A stretch of DNA of 64,000 nt from contig JABANN010000009.1 in assembly GCA_013115125.1 (NCBI GenBank), positions 106,353 to 170,352 of the forward strand, in the 5' to 3' direction. A model generated the notes under the pieces. The model was not told where the DNA came from, made no database searches, and was given only the letters and a program-made list of their open reading frames with translations. Numbering within the stretch: the stretch's first letter is position 1; every line of letters begins with the position of its first letter. This document shows, in pieces, positions 1 to 12,101 of this stretch. The DNA comes from Perkinsus olseni (taxonomy: Eukaryota > Perkinsozoa > Perkinsida). Made by a program: the position numbers and the translations under genes.

Positions 1-887
1 AGAACGCCGAGCTCTCCGAACTGACTGAGCTCGAGACCGGGAGAAGGTGTCGGGTTCGCTCAATTCAACGGCGGGTCGACTGGATGTAGAGTGCGGAGCT
101 GGTATGTGTGAGTAGGGAAAGATGTGGTACCACTGTGGCGCTGAGCAGCTTTTAGTGAAGAAGGAAAGTGTGATGTTCTTCATCCATCGGGTGGCCAATG
201 CCGTGACTATGATGTACAACGAGGCGGATGAACTCACCGTCTGCCACTTTATAAGGTCAGTCCAGCTCCGAAAGAGCTCGGAGCACTTCCTTTCGGCAGA
301 CCCAAGGAGCGAGCTAAGATACTTGAAGGATTAGCAGACCAGAGTGACCAGGCTGAGCCTCATGACGGGCAGGAATCGTCACATCAGGCGCCTGGTGAGG
401 AAACTATTTCTTTAAGACGTGACATTGGATGAGAATCTGTTCGACCTTAGAGCAGCGGGAAGTGCTCGTGACGGGCGAGGGAAGAGTTCTTCCGACATCA
501 CCAAGTCCTGTGAGTGTCGGTGGTGGGGTGGTACAGCCAAGCTCACCGGCTCACGGTTAGGGCGAAGGAGGTGAAGTGGAAACGACTGAGTCGCCTTCAG
601 ATGAAGATGCTCAGCGAACCCTGAGTCCTATTGAGAGCTCCCCGGCAGCCTTGGAGGAGCGAGGATCGCCGAGTAGACCAGCGTGAATAATATCACGACG
701 AGAGCATGCTTAGTTTGGGGCAGTGACGCACTCAAGCACATTACTGATGGGAATCTTGGTGGTTACTCTTGCTTGTTGCAAGTATGATGATTCTCCTTTT
801 GGCTACTGTAGTTGAATTACTAGTCACAAGGGGACGGAACAAGGAAAATGTCGGATGGTATCTTCCTCGTAGCCGAGAAGTTACCAA
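1..887. other. No gene recognised
   Basis: Short open frames only (for example 122-334 on +), none with a recognisable motif or a clean splice pattern. A decayed gene cannot be excluded. Confidence 0.4.
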
Positions 888-1298
888 ATGGACCCTTCAT
901 CGTCATCCCCTGCCTCTTCCGGCAGTCGCAGCAGCAGTCCAGCAAGAGGGTACCACTCCACGCCCTCATCCTCCTCGGCGGATGACACCAGCGAGGTTGG
1001 CTTCACGTTCGAGGAGTACGAGCGCGAGGCTGAGAACGTTCTCAAGGGAATCTTCAGTACTGCAGAAAAGATCATCAACGAAGAGGAGGGGAGCTTTGGA
1101 GAAGGTGAGAAGCCTGGTCGGAGCCCCCACAGCAGCTCGCGGTTGATCCAGGTCTAGACGAAGCACTCCTACCCGTCGTGAAGGAGATCGAAGCTCTGTA
1201 GGTGGCTTCTGATTGGTTCTGTTGAATACCTTTGTTTTTCAAGGTACCGGAGAAACCATCATCTAGTGCTCTCATCGACTGCAGCTCCCGGCTCGTGA
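888..1298 (+). CDS. Small uncharacterised acidic protein, 3 exons
   Basis: I do not recognise this gene. The ATG at 888 opens a Ser/Pro-rich N-terminus (about 30 residues) followed by an acidic helix-like stretch containing FTFEEYEREAENVLKGIF. Splicing at 888-1104, 1152-1197 and 1244-1298 removes introns of 47 and 46 bp and keeps phase, giving about 105 residues ending in VVKEIEALYRRNHHLVLS. Both intron sizes match the rest of the window, which supports the model. If the second intron is not removed the protein stops at the codon at 1198-1200, after EIEAL. No signal peptide or membrane segment is visible. It is probably a small cytosolic helical protein; function unknown. Confidence 0.5.
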
Positions 1299-2236
1299 CG
1301 ATTACCATTAGTGCATGAAGGTTTACGATTTCTGAATTCATCGTTGCGTCGGGTCAGTGGGCATAGGAAAATGTACTGATGCTGCTCCGAGGAAGTGATG
1401 TCATCACTGTGATGACCTCCAGCGCGGAGAATTCTCGATAGAATCTCGGAAGATTTCGATGATGCTATGCGGGACCGTTCACGTTACGGTATACTCCTTT
1501 ACCAAAAGAAAGACCGCAGAGAATCGTGATGATAAAACTCCGGGGCGATGTGATGCGATTTTTATGTGCAACGGAAAGTGTATAAAAGCCGCCTTACTAC
1601 CCGGGAGTTTGGGAGAGGTGGAACGCAGGAGTGACGGCGGAAATACCTGAACCGTCACAACTGCGTGACACGAGGCGGGGGACCGTGCACTCATCCTAGA
1701 GCAACATGAAACGACACGTAGAGCATTTCACGTGACACGTAGCGATGGTAGCTATTTCACGCCTGTCCGAGTGACGCTCGCCGCGCCGTGAAGTGCCGGT
1801 ATCCGGTCTCCTCCCGGGTGGTAGAGGGTGGGTCCGAAACAGAGACGTGTCAGAGAGGCACAAATCTAAGCAACAGACGAATATATGCCGACTTCGTTGG
1901 CCATATGAACGCGACACCCAAAGCGGTCGACGAAACAGTTGTGTACACAATTGCACGCACAAGGATCAACTCCCGGGCGCACCGCTATTTTACGCTACGC
2001 GCGACCTGTTGCTCTCCACATAAGAATCACATGAAATATTGTTAAACGCCAATAAACTCGTGAAAAGAAGAGGAATAAGACCTAATCTCCCAGGCTGGAT
2101 TGTTTCCAGCCGTGACAAGCCACGACGGGCTGTGAACTCACGCATGCATGAAGACAAGATGCAACCATCTTGGAATGGAGAACTGCTGAATGAACTCAAC
2201 ACGCCCGCGCAGCCGAGAATGAATTAATTAGACGTG
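1299..2236. other. Intergenic, nothing recognised
   Basis: Between the small + gene and the 3' end of the phosphatase gene. Open frames here are short, overlap on both strands and have no family signature. Confidence 0.5.
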
Positions 2237-4564
2237 CTACAGTGTACGACGGCTTCTTTTGGCTTTGCTAGCGATGGACTCTCTGTCGGTGGGCGGACGC
2301 TTCCGAGTGTTCACCTCCTCAGTGTCCATCTCTTGTGGAACTATATGAATCACCACGGCAGTGAGATTGTCGTCAGAGAGGAGCTCATAGGCTCGACGAA
2401 CAACTCGAAGCGCGCATGCATCAGGTCGAATGAGGGTCAACGGTGACGGAGGGGCAAGCAACGAGGCTACCTGGGCACGAAGACACTCCCTTAGGGAAGA
2501 ACGACTACCGCTGTCGGCGAGCCGCAGTGGTAACAGTAGCGATGCACTTGCACGAAGAAGATGAAATTTTCTGCCTCCACTAGGGAATCGTGAATTCACA
2601 TGCAGAGACTGCAGCAACTCACCAGGTTATCTGACTGGACGTCGAACACGCCGTCCGATGCCAAGACGACGGATCGATCCACGGCGGGGTCGAGGTCGTA
2701 CACCTTGACTTCGGGATGATTATTGATGACCGTACGAGGGGCCTTCAGAGGGAGGTCGCCCAACGACCGCGACACGGCGAGGCCCCATTGAAGCACCTAC
2801 GGCAGACAGCACTGAGCAGGGAGCAGTTCGGCTGAGCCGTGGTACCTTGTCACCAACAACGACAGTTTCCGGAGTGAAGACTCGCCAGGTGCCGTTGATC
2901 TCGATTACGATTCCTCCTTTGCTTTGGACCCAGCGCCGTTCATCCTCCCGATTGGGTTTGTGGTCCTCCGTCAATCTCACGCATTTCGTACCGTCGCCCT
3001 TGACGAGGACAGCCCGGGAATCTCCCGCGTGCGCGACGAGCATCTTCAGCCGCTCCGCTGAGTCAGTCCACATGATCACCACCAACGCCGTGCTGCCTGA
3101 GCGAAATCCAAGTTGGCCGAGTCGCCGCCGAGACGTACCATCAGGAACGCCTTCAGCGGATGCAATGGCCAAGAAATCATCATCAGTAAGTACGAACGCT
3201 TGATGAACACTATCCTGAAGCCGCTGTTCGAATGGGGTGGCGGTATCTTTGGCTGCGAGGCAGTGAGATATGTTCTCGCCAATATGAGCAACCTGATTAG
3301 CGAGAAACTGTTGCTTCTACGTTGTTGCTTATGGTCGAGGCAAGACGAGAAGGAGTGTAGAATCTATTCTCTTCTCCTTTCAAGCTTACTCCTCCGAGGG
3401 GAATCAGCTATGCACGCATACACAAGGCGATCGGCGCATAATGAGTAACAGAAACACATGGAGACTCACAGTTGGCGAAGCATGCAAGGGAAACGCAGCA
3501 CGCCTCGGGAATTACCAAGTAGTCGGCGCACGCTGGGCCGCTGTGACCATCGAAGACGGCAACACCGTGCACTGGGGGATCCGTCCCCGGGGTAACGAGA
3601 GACAAGTCCAGCACGAACCTTGCAGTGGCACGGAACGAATGCTGTATAAAACGCCAGCCGAGAGAGTTTCTCTCAGCAACGCTGCTGCTGGATAATCGGG
3701 AGTTATTGTGTTTGGCGGTAGTGCTCTTACCTGTCCTCATTGGCCCTCTTATTCCCCTTCCACGTCTCAGCTCCGAGCCATATTTTCATTCCAGGATCTC
3801 CGAGGCGTATAAGCTTGGGAGCGCCGTCACTGACGCCCGTCTCGCTCAGCGCTTTCAACTGCTCGGCGTGAGCATGGACGGAGCCGGCGTGATCGACGTG
3901 AGTGGTAGTCGACGACCGCAGACGCTCCTCGAATTTCTCTTGCAACGACCCTATCAGGGAGCCCAGTCGGACAGGTTGAAGCTTCTGGAGTCACCCAAAG
4001 CAGCCTCAGCTTGCTGAAGGGTCCACTCCAACTTCTGCCGTCTCGCCGCCAAAGAAGAGCCCTCTGTAGTCTCCTCTGTCGCAGCGTCGCCGTGGTTCAA
4101 GCTCGTCGGGAAGTTCTCAAGGGCAGCACGCGTGCCTATGATTGTCTGGCGTAATTCTAACCGGCGCGAGAGGGTTTCTTGGTCGAGTTTCTGAGAGCAT
4201 TTGGTGACCGTTCGAACAGAAGCGAAGCTCGTCAGAAGACACTCTCCCTCTGGGAGTACAATACTATATAAAATGATATAAATAATAATCTATAATAATA
4301 AAACTACTTCCCTCTGGAAGTATTACCCACCATCCCGGCCCACCTCCAAATTCGCTCTGTGCAGATCGGATACTTCCTCGTGCCTTCGCAAGTGTTCGAG
4401 ATCAGCGAAGCGTCGACGGCACAAGTAACAGACCATTCGAGCGGCCTTAGCGGTCTCTGAAAGTAACCGTTCAGGGGCAGCCCCTCGAAGGAGGGGCTAC
4501 CTCCCCCTGTGGACTTCGCGTCTGTTGCAACTCGTTCCACCGGGGTTGCCTCCGCTGCTGGCAT
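2237..4564 (-). CDS. PP2C-type Ser/Thr phosphatase with N-terminal C2H2 zinc finger
   Basis: A metal-dependent protein phosphatase (PPM/PP2C) that removes phosphate from Ser/Thr. Eight exons keep phase throughout: 4564-4501, 4456-4327, 4263-3995, 3950-3731, 3618-3516, 3292-2846, 2796-2623, 2470-2237, giving 546 residues. Introns are 44, 63, 44, 112, 223, 49 and 152 bp. Residues about 30-55 carry a C2H2 finger (CYLCRRRFADLEHLRRH, then SDLH) of the RBM5/RBM10 type. A charged helical linker follows (about 70-200). The catalytic domain (about 210-540) shows NEDRF, FDGHSG, SGSTAL, AHAGDSRAV, TEDHKP, AVSRSLGD, LASDGVFDV and SDDNLTAVV, so the metal-binding acidic residues are present. It has no signal peptide. 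Known PP2Cs usually lack a finger. The finger could direct the phosphatase to RNA or splicing factors, but that is inference. A simpler start would be the Met in GMKIW just before the catalytic domain. Confidence 0.85.
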
Positions 4565-5720
4565 GGTCAAGAGATGGTTACACCTAGGCGATCTACTAAG
4601 TCGTTGCCGAATCAGCTGCGTAAACGAGAAACCTCGAAGACGTGTGAAAGAGGATTGTAGCACCCAGGAGAGCAACAGACACTCCCGATAGATAAGGGAC
4701 ACACTGCTGGTGATTACACAGGGGCCAGCCAGCGTGCCGTTAAATATTCCGATGCCCCTGAGAATGGCGGTTTACTTTGTCGGATGAATACCAGCATCGA
4801 AGCGACAGCAGAAGGGAAGTCCCGGGGGGCTCCTCATCCGCCGGTCATAATTGCAATGAGAGTTGTGCGCGGCAAGATGTCCCCCTCGCCGCGGTAAGCC
4901 CACCCAAAGCAGCGGAGTCCTGGTTCTCTGCCGTGAAGCCCTTAAAGGGCTGGGATATCCGAGGTCCTTTTCTCAGAGTATGATCAGAGCGCGGACATCA
5001 CCTTGTCATGCAACGTAGCCCGGCGAAGAAATAATTACAACTCGTGACGAGTTGTAATTATTGACGAGTTACTCGTCCGCCGCCACTTCTGGGCATGACC
5101 CAGAAACTACACAACGTGCTGTGCAGTTTACAATTTGGACAACCCGCACTCCTGAGGAAGTTCAGCGTGAGGCGGTCCTAGGCTGGGCCTTGTAGACTTG
5201 GTGGTAAGGGCTACAGTGAGTCAAGATCGTGAGTGAGAGATTCTAGGGAGGGCCGCGCGGAGGTCGAACAAAACGGCTGACCGCCGTTACACGAAGAGAA
5301 GTGAAGAACAGTGAGCTTGAGGCCGTCCAAGCGCCTCCGCAGGGCTGCTATTTCCATGGATTCTGTAACATAGAAGCATTACTTAAGGAATGTAGCACAG
5401 GCTGAAGCAACATCTTCCGAAACCGCTAGCTCGAGTGTGGCGCCAGCGCAGTCCCAGGCAATGTCCCCTACCGTGCCGATTTGCCTTCGCTAGAACTCTC
5501 CGTTCGCCTCGCGAATGTCCAACCCGCCTGTGTTCACGTTATCTCAAAGAATCTGATGGCCTATCCCTCTCGCAGCGGTCTGGCGAGTTTAACCACCGGC
5601 GGCTGCGGATTGTGTGAGCCATTCAGCACGCATGACCAATGATCGTGCGTGCAGCGGGCGACTTGACCGAGGTCGAGGAAGCCGCGCAGCAAAGGGCTCT
5701 TTGAATCCCATCGAAACTCA
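4565..5720. other. Intergenic with paired hairpins
   Basis: No convincing gene; the 68-codon open frame at 4777-4983 has no family signature. Two abutting perfect hairpins lie at 5030-5077. Confidence 0.5.
5030..5077. repeat. Two abutting perfect hairpins
   Basis: Arms 5030-5045 and 5047-5062 (16 bp, one central base) are perfectly complementary. Directly next to them, arms 5063-5069 and 5071-5077 (7 bp) also surround a single base. Confidence 0.9.
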
Positions 5721-6536
5721 ATGACAGCGGCTCGGCTTGAGTACTGCGCAGTGGCTCTCCTGGTCCTCCCGCTGATCCAGTGTGGGCCCTACCCGAAGCC
5801 TCAGCGTTTCGGAGATATCTCCGAGAAGACCAAGTTCATCACAGTCCAGCTGCCTAGGAATGCGAATGGCCTTGTAGGGAGTTCTGTCCCTTTTGTAGCT
5901 CCCGAGGGATGCTCCCCAACTATCAAGAGCATCGCTGAGAACTACTGCGTGAACGGCACATACGATGCCGGGAGTACGATGGACCTCGCTATGACTTTAA
6001 ACGTATTTGACGTGACTATTCCCACCAGGACGGTTACTCTGGGGATTCAAACAAACTTGAACGAGGGGAATGCAACCACTGTAACAGCTATGACCGGCGG
6101 GTGTGCCACCATACTGAAGAAGACCATCGTCATCTTCTTAATCGACGGGGAGATCACGGCATGCACGTCGGGCGGCGGAAAGGGGAAATACGACCCCGCC
6201 CTGCCCGGCTACGTGTCCGCTATCGATCTGAGCGGCCAGCTCAAGTTCACCTCGGGTAAGAAGAACATCACCAACTACAACTACTCTTTGCCGGGCTACG
6301 TCCACGCTGGTAATCGCTTCGACATGGGTATGGCTGCCTCTGTCTACAACAGCAGTGGTGACCCCAAGGGGATAGGGATCAATTCCACCTTCTTCATCAC
6401 TATGAACAATACTGCCGGATCTTTGTTCGACTGGCGTATCTTTGTTGGTCTCTCGACTGACAGCTGGGACTATCCATTGCCGGCCGCTCATGTTGATATC
6501 GCAATCGTTGACACCGTGATACATCTCAAAGTGTGA
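5721..6536 (+). CDS. Secreted glycoprotein, family A copy 1
   Basis: A single-exon gene of 271 residues with no family I can name. The ATG at 5721 starts a signal peptide (MTAARLEYCAVALLVLPL, cleavage near QCG), then a conserved start, PKPQRFGDISEKTKFITVQL. Family landmarks are YCVNGTY, GGCATILKKT, SGGGKGKYD, LPGYVHAGNRFDMGM and SLFDWRIF. Many N-glycosylation sequons are present (NGT, NAT, NIT, NYS, NSS, NST, NNT), as expected for a secreted or surface protein. Family A copy 2 at 12102 shares almost the whole first 50 residues, then diverges. The lack of introns is unusual for this window, and the copies are interleaved with family B. It may face a host or the environment, but that is inference. 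Confidence 0.85.
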   Translation: MTAARLEYCAVALLVLPLIQCGPYPKPQRFGDISEKTKFITVQLPRNANGLVGSSVPFVAPEGCSPTIKSIAENYCVNGTYDAGSTMDLAMTLNVFDVTIPTRTVTLGIQTNLNEGNATTVTAMTGGCATILKKTIVIFLIDGEITACTSGGGKGKYDPALPGYVSAIDLSGQLKFTSGKKNITNYNYSLPGYVHAGNRFDMGMAASVYNSSGDPKGIGINSTFFITMNNTAGSLFDWRIFVGLSTDSWDYPLPAAHVDIAIVDTVIHLKV

Positions 6537-6674
6537 GACGCACCCTGCCGGTCACGTCAAAGCCCCAATAAAAAGTAGAACTTGCGTACTTTTGCTGCTG
6601 CGAGCATGAGCCTAGTTTTATATTTTAAAGTTCCGATGTCGCATTTTTTACTGATGCTTCGTTACGCCCGTTAC

Positions 6675-6740
6675 CATTTGAGTCTTGATTCGAGCTTGAC
6701 TGTTTCATTCAGGAGGTGGTTCAGAGTTGGACCAGGGGTA
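6675..6740 (+). repeat. Conserved 3' flank of family A (copy 1)
   Basis: About 150-200 bp after the stop, a block with gagtcttgatt, gactgtttcat and gttcagagttg recurs downstream of copy 2 (about 13035-13100) and, more diverged, copy 3 (about 14775-14840). It shows that the duplicated unit extends past the gene. It might be a 3' processing signal. Confidence 0.55.
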
Positions 6741-7272
6741 AGTCACATAACTTATGTGAGCTTGAGTTCTGCCTTTTATCGCCTTCTATCACCAAGCAGG
6801 GTGTTCTTCCTCCACCCAGAAAGCCGGTCAGCGCCGTCGTTTATACCCACAGAATAGCAAGCACGCGTATAGCCGTAGATAAGACCCTATCACAGTATAC
6901 GGTGCTGATAATATGGATTCGCTTGCTCTCTCGCTGAGTTGAGTGCTTCGCTATGGCCTATCAGTTCTCGACATGATGAAAAAACGTTCGGATCCTCATC
7001 AATCGCCACCTAAAGGTTGTGACTCCCTCGCGCCCCTTTACGTCTTGAGGCGTGCGACCTGGGACAGAGAGATTATTCGGATGCACTGCTCACTATGAGA
7101 GGCGCTACGCGAAGGCTGAGCTGCCATACATGCTGCAGGCTCCCGTTCACCACGTGCAGCCCAGAAGGAGACGCCAGTAGCGGGCCGTATAGATCGCTCG
7201 GGCGTGCTCAGCCAAGCGCCCGAATTTGGAGAGTCTTCAAATTCCATCCAAGCCGATACGCGCTCTGGGACC

Positions 7273-8054
7273 ATGGTGACCCTAACCTGCAATATCCTCA
7301 CGTTGGTGTCCGTCCTTACCTCGGCGATGGGCTTGGAAGCCGCAAACAACTTCAACGTAATCGTAGCCATTCGACGCCGAAATGTATTACACCCGCTCTC
7401 CTTCAGATGGGGGACCTCAGAAGAGCGCCTCACCAGCACAACCAGCCCAAGCCCCCACGGACGGTATGTGGCTGGAGACTTAGCGCATTCTTTCCGAGTT
7501 ATCGCTTTTTCAACTGAGGGGCCCTCCTCGCGTATTTCTGTCCCGTTTGTGTCCCTTTTGATGAGCCTGGCGCAGGTCACGGGTGATGCCATGGGATGCA
7601 AGATAGAGTATGGCGACAGCTCCATCGATCTTCGTAAAACCTGTAATCAAGACTATTACCTCCGCTGGGAGGCCGACCAACCGCGGAGCATGTCCGCAAC
7701 TTTCTGGTGATATGCGTCGTTGATTGTTCGAGTTCATCGAGTGCTACTCTCAGGGTTTTCCCTGATGAAACGTATCATTTCTCCTTCGTGGACGGTGCGC
7801 GTTCGACGAAATGCGCTGGATCGGACAATAAGATGGAGACATTGTACGCTAGAGTCTGTCCCTTGCCCCCGTTGATGGACTCCATCGAGCACGCCTTTAC
7901 TGGCGGTATGAATCAAGAAAAATGCTTAATGCTGGCTGAGAAGATCGAAGACTCTCCGCTCGAGGGATACGTCAAAGGCAATTGGTTGAAGCAGTTTTTT
8001 CTCGAACGAATGTCGGAAGCATTTGAAGTTGATAACGTAAAGTGCTTGTACTAG
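7273..8054 (+). CDS. Secreted protein, family B copy 1
   Basis: Unrecognised family; two exons, 7273-7706 and 7754-8054, with a 47 bp intron that keeps phase (TG|G), 244 residues. The start at 7273 opens a signal peptide (MVTLTCNILTLVSVLTSAMG). The middle is poorly conserved; exon 1 ends YYLRWEADQPRSMSATFW, the best-conserved block before the intron. The second exon encodes a helical C-terminal domain (ETLYARVCPLPPLMDSI, EHAFTGGM, NWLKQFFLERMSEAFEV) shared with the copies ending at 11202 and 16383. It lies 0.7 kb after family A copy 1 on the same strand. Probably secreted; function unknown. Confidence 0.7.
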
Positions 8055-10345
8055 TCGTGGTGTTGTTGTTGTCTATCTGAGATGCTTTTCAGAGGCAGTG
8101 GGTTAATGGTATACCGGACCGGATAGAGACCGAGGAAATTATCTGCAAATTAGCCTGGATTGGCTCTCGGTCGCCGGCCGAAAGACAAATTCAAGCCTTT
8201 CCCAGAAGTCAGAGTTGATTTTTCAGGTTGAGAGTTCGGCAAAGTGGACTCTCAGCAAGGCAAAATGCGATGTGCACGTCAGTTCAATGATTTGAGGATC
8301 TCGCTCACCCGCGCACCCGTGTGCAAAGGGGGGAGGAGAGATGGTCCTCCTAGTCATCTTCCCTTTAGGTTTGTTACTTCCTCTAATGGCTGATTGAGAC
8401 GAAGCCATCGTTAATAATTGCACGATTTGAGTTTTTTTTTCCACCCGACCCATCCGGGGTGCAGGGTTCACGCGTCCCACTACATCAAACCAGTGTTGTG
8501 TTCGCAAATTGGGACCAGGGGGGCTCAAGATTGTGGATAAGTGTTGTTTGTCTTGAGTTCTCCCGATCGGAGGTGAACAAAGAAGCCAAGACGCGGTCTT
8601 TGTGTTCGGCGGCTCGTTCACCCGACATTTGAATCCGGGTTCGCAGGATTGGCTGGACCAGCACAATTCTCTGATCGATCCACACAGAACCTTGTCGTAC
8701 CACCGCATAGGTACAATGTCTGGTGGCTTCCGGGTTGCGGATTCTGGTTCCATGATTCGGGCTTGGCCTTCAGTTGGCGGTTCGGAGAGTAACGGACTCA
8801 CCGGACCGGGCAGCTGTGCCGAGTTTGAGAGTCGAGAACCGACTCGTCACATTTGTAAGCCTTTACATTGTAAGGTTGTGGTTCGGTTCTCCCGAGGCCC
8901 TCGTCCGGAGCATGATACAACACTGGTTTGCTATAGTGACGACGCTCAGTCATCGTCCGGTTTCCCCATTGCTACCTCACCTTGGACTGATTGAGCGTCA
9001 CACTTGCGTTTTAACTCGTGAAGTGTTATGCCATACCACCTACACTTGTACTTTCGTTCCATGAGAGACACATCAACAACTTTGGACTCGCTATCAGCTG
9101 CTCTCTCGGACTGTCCCATCGCCATCATGGAGCTAGGGTTTGAGCTGGAGAAATTGACGTTCTACTATACGGCTGGCCGGAGTAGGGGCCGAGATGGGAT
9201 TAAATGCCACCGAGAAATTCTTCGAACATCATGTTCGTAATGTTTCGCTGAATCAGATTATATGTGTACCTCAGTCTCTAGACACCGGAGTCAGAGACTG
9301 AGCTAGACATATGCTCGGACTCAGTGGAAAATTTCCATTGGAAATGACGAGTATAAGATTCGAAGAATTCATCGGTGGCAAAAAGTCCCATCTCAGCCCC
9401 TATTCCGGCCAGCCGTGGATAGAGTCAGGCAGGGAGACGTCATAGGGCAAGGGCAGAGAGAACTATAGATCACTCGGGCGTGCTCACCGGAGCGCACGAT
9501 CGTGGGAGGGGGGTGTTCCCGCAGCCAACATCCCAAAGCCAACATTCCAGTAACGGGAAGGACCACTGCGAGAATGAGTTCTGACTTGAGCAGTGGATTT
9601 TCGGAGTTCCGGTTGAGCTGATAATATTGGTGTAGTGGTGGCTCTGACCCCAACCCTGCTTGGACTCCTTTCCCAGCAAGGATCGCGAAAAATCATTATG
9701 ATCGGATGCACTTATTGTTACCAAGTGAGTAGGCCTACTGCCTAAAGGACACCCTAACGCCCTGGAATACTCCAAGTCCAGCGGAGAGCCGAGCGGAGAG
9801 CCGATGATGATAGCGATGGTGTGCCGGTTTCGGCATGAAGTAGAGAATCGCTAAGGCAGCAAGACGATGAGATTCGACTGTGCTATTGTTGTCTTTGTGT
9901 ATGGTTCTGCTGTCTCTCTAGCGCTGGTTACATTGACGTATTAGTCATTGCCATATTACTGTATAACGATCTGTTACGTTCGTCCACTATCGTACCTCTA
10001 TAGTACGGTTACCAGGTCTATATTGGGTGTTTAAAACACCGTGTTTTGTTCACTTAATAAAACCTGCACAATGGATGATATGACATCCTCGCCGCGCTCA
10101 GCCATAGTCGTTCGTTTACCAGTGATCCTCATGATAAAAGTCTCTATAATAGCTGGCAGGAGATGGGCTCTGGCTGTCAACAAAAGGAGCGCGATGAACT
10201 GCAGCATGCTGCACGCGTGGCATTCACGAGGTGCAGGGATGATACGAGGACGTTTTGAGAGAGTATCCTGCGTATCAGGAACTGATCCATCGCTGCTGTA
10301 TTTTCCCGTCACTTCGTTTGCAACTTTCTGTGCAACCCTTTTTAA
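8055..10345. other. Long gap without a supported gene
   Basis: Open frames exist on both strands (for example 8223-8801 on - and 8602-8994 on +) but overlap each other and show no motif or splice pattern. A hairpin cluster lies at 9270-9345. Confidence 0.45.
9270..9345. repeat. Hairpin cluster
   Basis: Perfect 10 bp arms at 9270-9279 and 9293-9302. Then two overlapping perfect palindromes: 9325-9337 (6 bp arms, one central base) and 9331-9345 (7 bp arms, one central base). Confidence 0.85.
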
Positions 10346-11202
10346 ATGGTCGTGATCTCCTATCCCACTTTGGCAGTGCTGGCGATTCTGCCGATGGCTC
10401 TACGGGCTGCCTCGAAGCCACAAGTAAGCGTGAGCAGCAACAACCGAAGTGCATCCTCGTTTCACCCGTCAGATCGAAGCACCAGTTCGAGCGCCTCGGT
10501 TGATCAGAGGAGTAAGTCCGTCGGAGCTGAGAGCTTCTCCACAAAGCATGTCATCCTGGCGTAGATCAAAGCTGACACAGAGAGCTGCATAATCGATTAT
10601 GTGAGAGTTCCATCTACCTACACAAGAGCTCGGATGATTATCTCATTCGCTGGGAGGCAACTGAACCCCGGGATATGTCCGCATACTTCTGGTGATAATC
10701 ATCAACTCTGGTTTTCTTATGGCCGATCTTCATTACCAACAACGTGTTTGTACGCACAATTTTTATCGTCAACTTGGTGGCTTTGCACCGCTGATTCTCG
10801 TCATCAATTCAGTGGTTGTATGGCCGAATTTTTCTTCCGTCAATTCCGTCTTCATGGCCGATTTTTATCATCAACTTAGTGCTTTTCAGGATAAATGATG
10901 ATGATACCATGGCTGTCCGTTTCGTGGACAGCGATCGCGCAAGAGAAGATAATGGTCCATCAGTTGACATGCAAGAGAAATACGCCAGAGTCTATCCGTT
11001 CGCTCCGCTGATCAACACCATTAAGCAAGCATTCCGAAGCGGCATGAGTAGGAGAGGCTGCTCTAAGCTAGCTAATACCATAAAAGCAACTCCTCCCGAG
11101 GAGTACAAAGATGCAGACAATTGGATGGGAGAATTCTTTGTCGGAAGGATGGCCGAAGCATTGGAGCTAGTCGGGAGAAACCGGAATGTTCAGCAGATGT
11201 GA
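10346..11202 (+). pseudogene. Family B copy 2, probably damaged
   Basis: Starts with a signal peptide (MVVISYPTLAVLAILPMALRA) at 10346 and ends with an intact family B exon at 10890-11202 (MQEKYARVYPFAPLINTIK, then NWMGEFFVGRMAEALELV). The conserved block before the last intron (YLIRWEATEPRDMSAYFW, ending 10691) is preceded by a change of frame near 10595-10605 relative to copy 3, and I found no splice pattern that removes it. An intron at 10424-10477 (GTAAGC...TCAG) is possible. The gene is therefore probably a recent pseudogene, or this base run is misread. The last intron (10692-10889, 198 bp) is long and internally repeated. Confidence 0.55.
10692..10889 (+). repeat. Internally repeated intron of family B copy 2
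   Basis: The segment holds at least three diverged copies of a unit built on atggccgatttttatcatca, near 10720, 10818 and 10854. The matching introns in copies 1 and 3 are only 47 and 43 bp. Confidence 0.55.
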
Positions 11203-12101
11203 AAGTGTGTTTGGACTATGCTGCAAATATTTATCCGAGATTTGAGTCGAATTTTGTGTGGTCAGTGTGGAGTTCGAATTCGGGCGATTGGACTGTTCAC
11301 GGCCTGGCTGTTCAGCCCACGTTCAGGACGAACGCGTCACAGTCCATTCATTGATATCGCGATTCCTGGAGCCCTCCTATCTTGACAAAGTGATTACCTC
11401 CACGCGATGCAATTTCTGAGGCAAATTGTTGGCCTTCAGCGCAAACGAGCCATGCAGGCCACGGCGGTGACTCCCAGCTAGGCACCCTGAGGGAGTCCGA
11501 CCAATTTCATCACTCGAATGATCATAGTCTAGCGAGGCGAAGGTTTCGGAACGCTACCTATTCGCGTGAATACGCATTGGTAAGGACGAATAAGGCCTTC
11601 GAGAACCATGGTCGCTGTGACAAGGGGTCTTGCGGGATGCACACCTGGTCGTGCTCTGGGAAAAAACGGCCGCACTCCTGCGCGGTACGGCGTGGGTCAA
11701 CGGGCAAGAGCTCCAGCTGTATGGGATGGCGCATACCGCCACGCTGCTCTACGCGGACTCAACATCGTGCCAAATTGCTCTCTTGCCAATTTTCAGCATT
11801 TTCCATTAGCTGTGGCACGCAAGTTGGCGCAAAACCTCTTGTAGTCCTTTTGTTATCGTCACTACCACCAGCTACGTTATCAAGGTTTTGGGTTGACTAT
11901 GAGAGCGACCAGGAGAAACAGCCAAGGGCGAACGGCCGAACACGCATACCCAAAGCATTCGCGTGCAAGAGGTGACGCGGCTACCCAACGGACCCATTCA
12001 ACAAGGAGCTCCTGCAAGCCTACTGGGATATGGTCTAAGCCTTAGACCATATCCTCTGAGGCTCTAAGGCATTCAGCCTTGTTGATCGTATCTAACTCGT
12101 A
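11203..12101. other. Intergenic with one hairpin
   Basis: No supported gene. A perfect hairpin lies at 12026-12054, just upstream of family A copy 2. Confidence 0.5.
12026..12054. repeat. Perfect hairpin, 14 bp arms
   Basis: Arms 12026-12039 and 12041-12054 are perfect complements around one base, about 50 bp before the start codon of family A copy 2. Confidence 0.9.

Noticed and set aside
1-700. Decayed mobile element at the window edge
   Set aside because: No ends, repeats or protein motifs were found that would support any element family.
8223-8994. Two long overlapping frames on opposite strands
   Set aside because: Neither has a recognisable family, signal peptide or splice context; they shadow each other.
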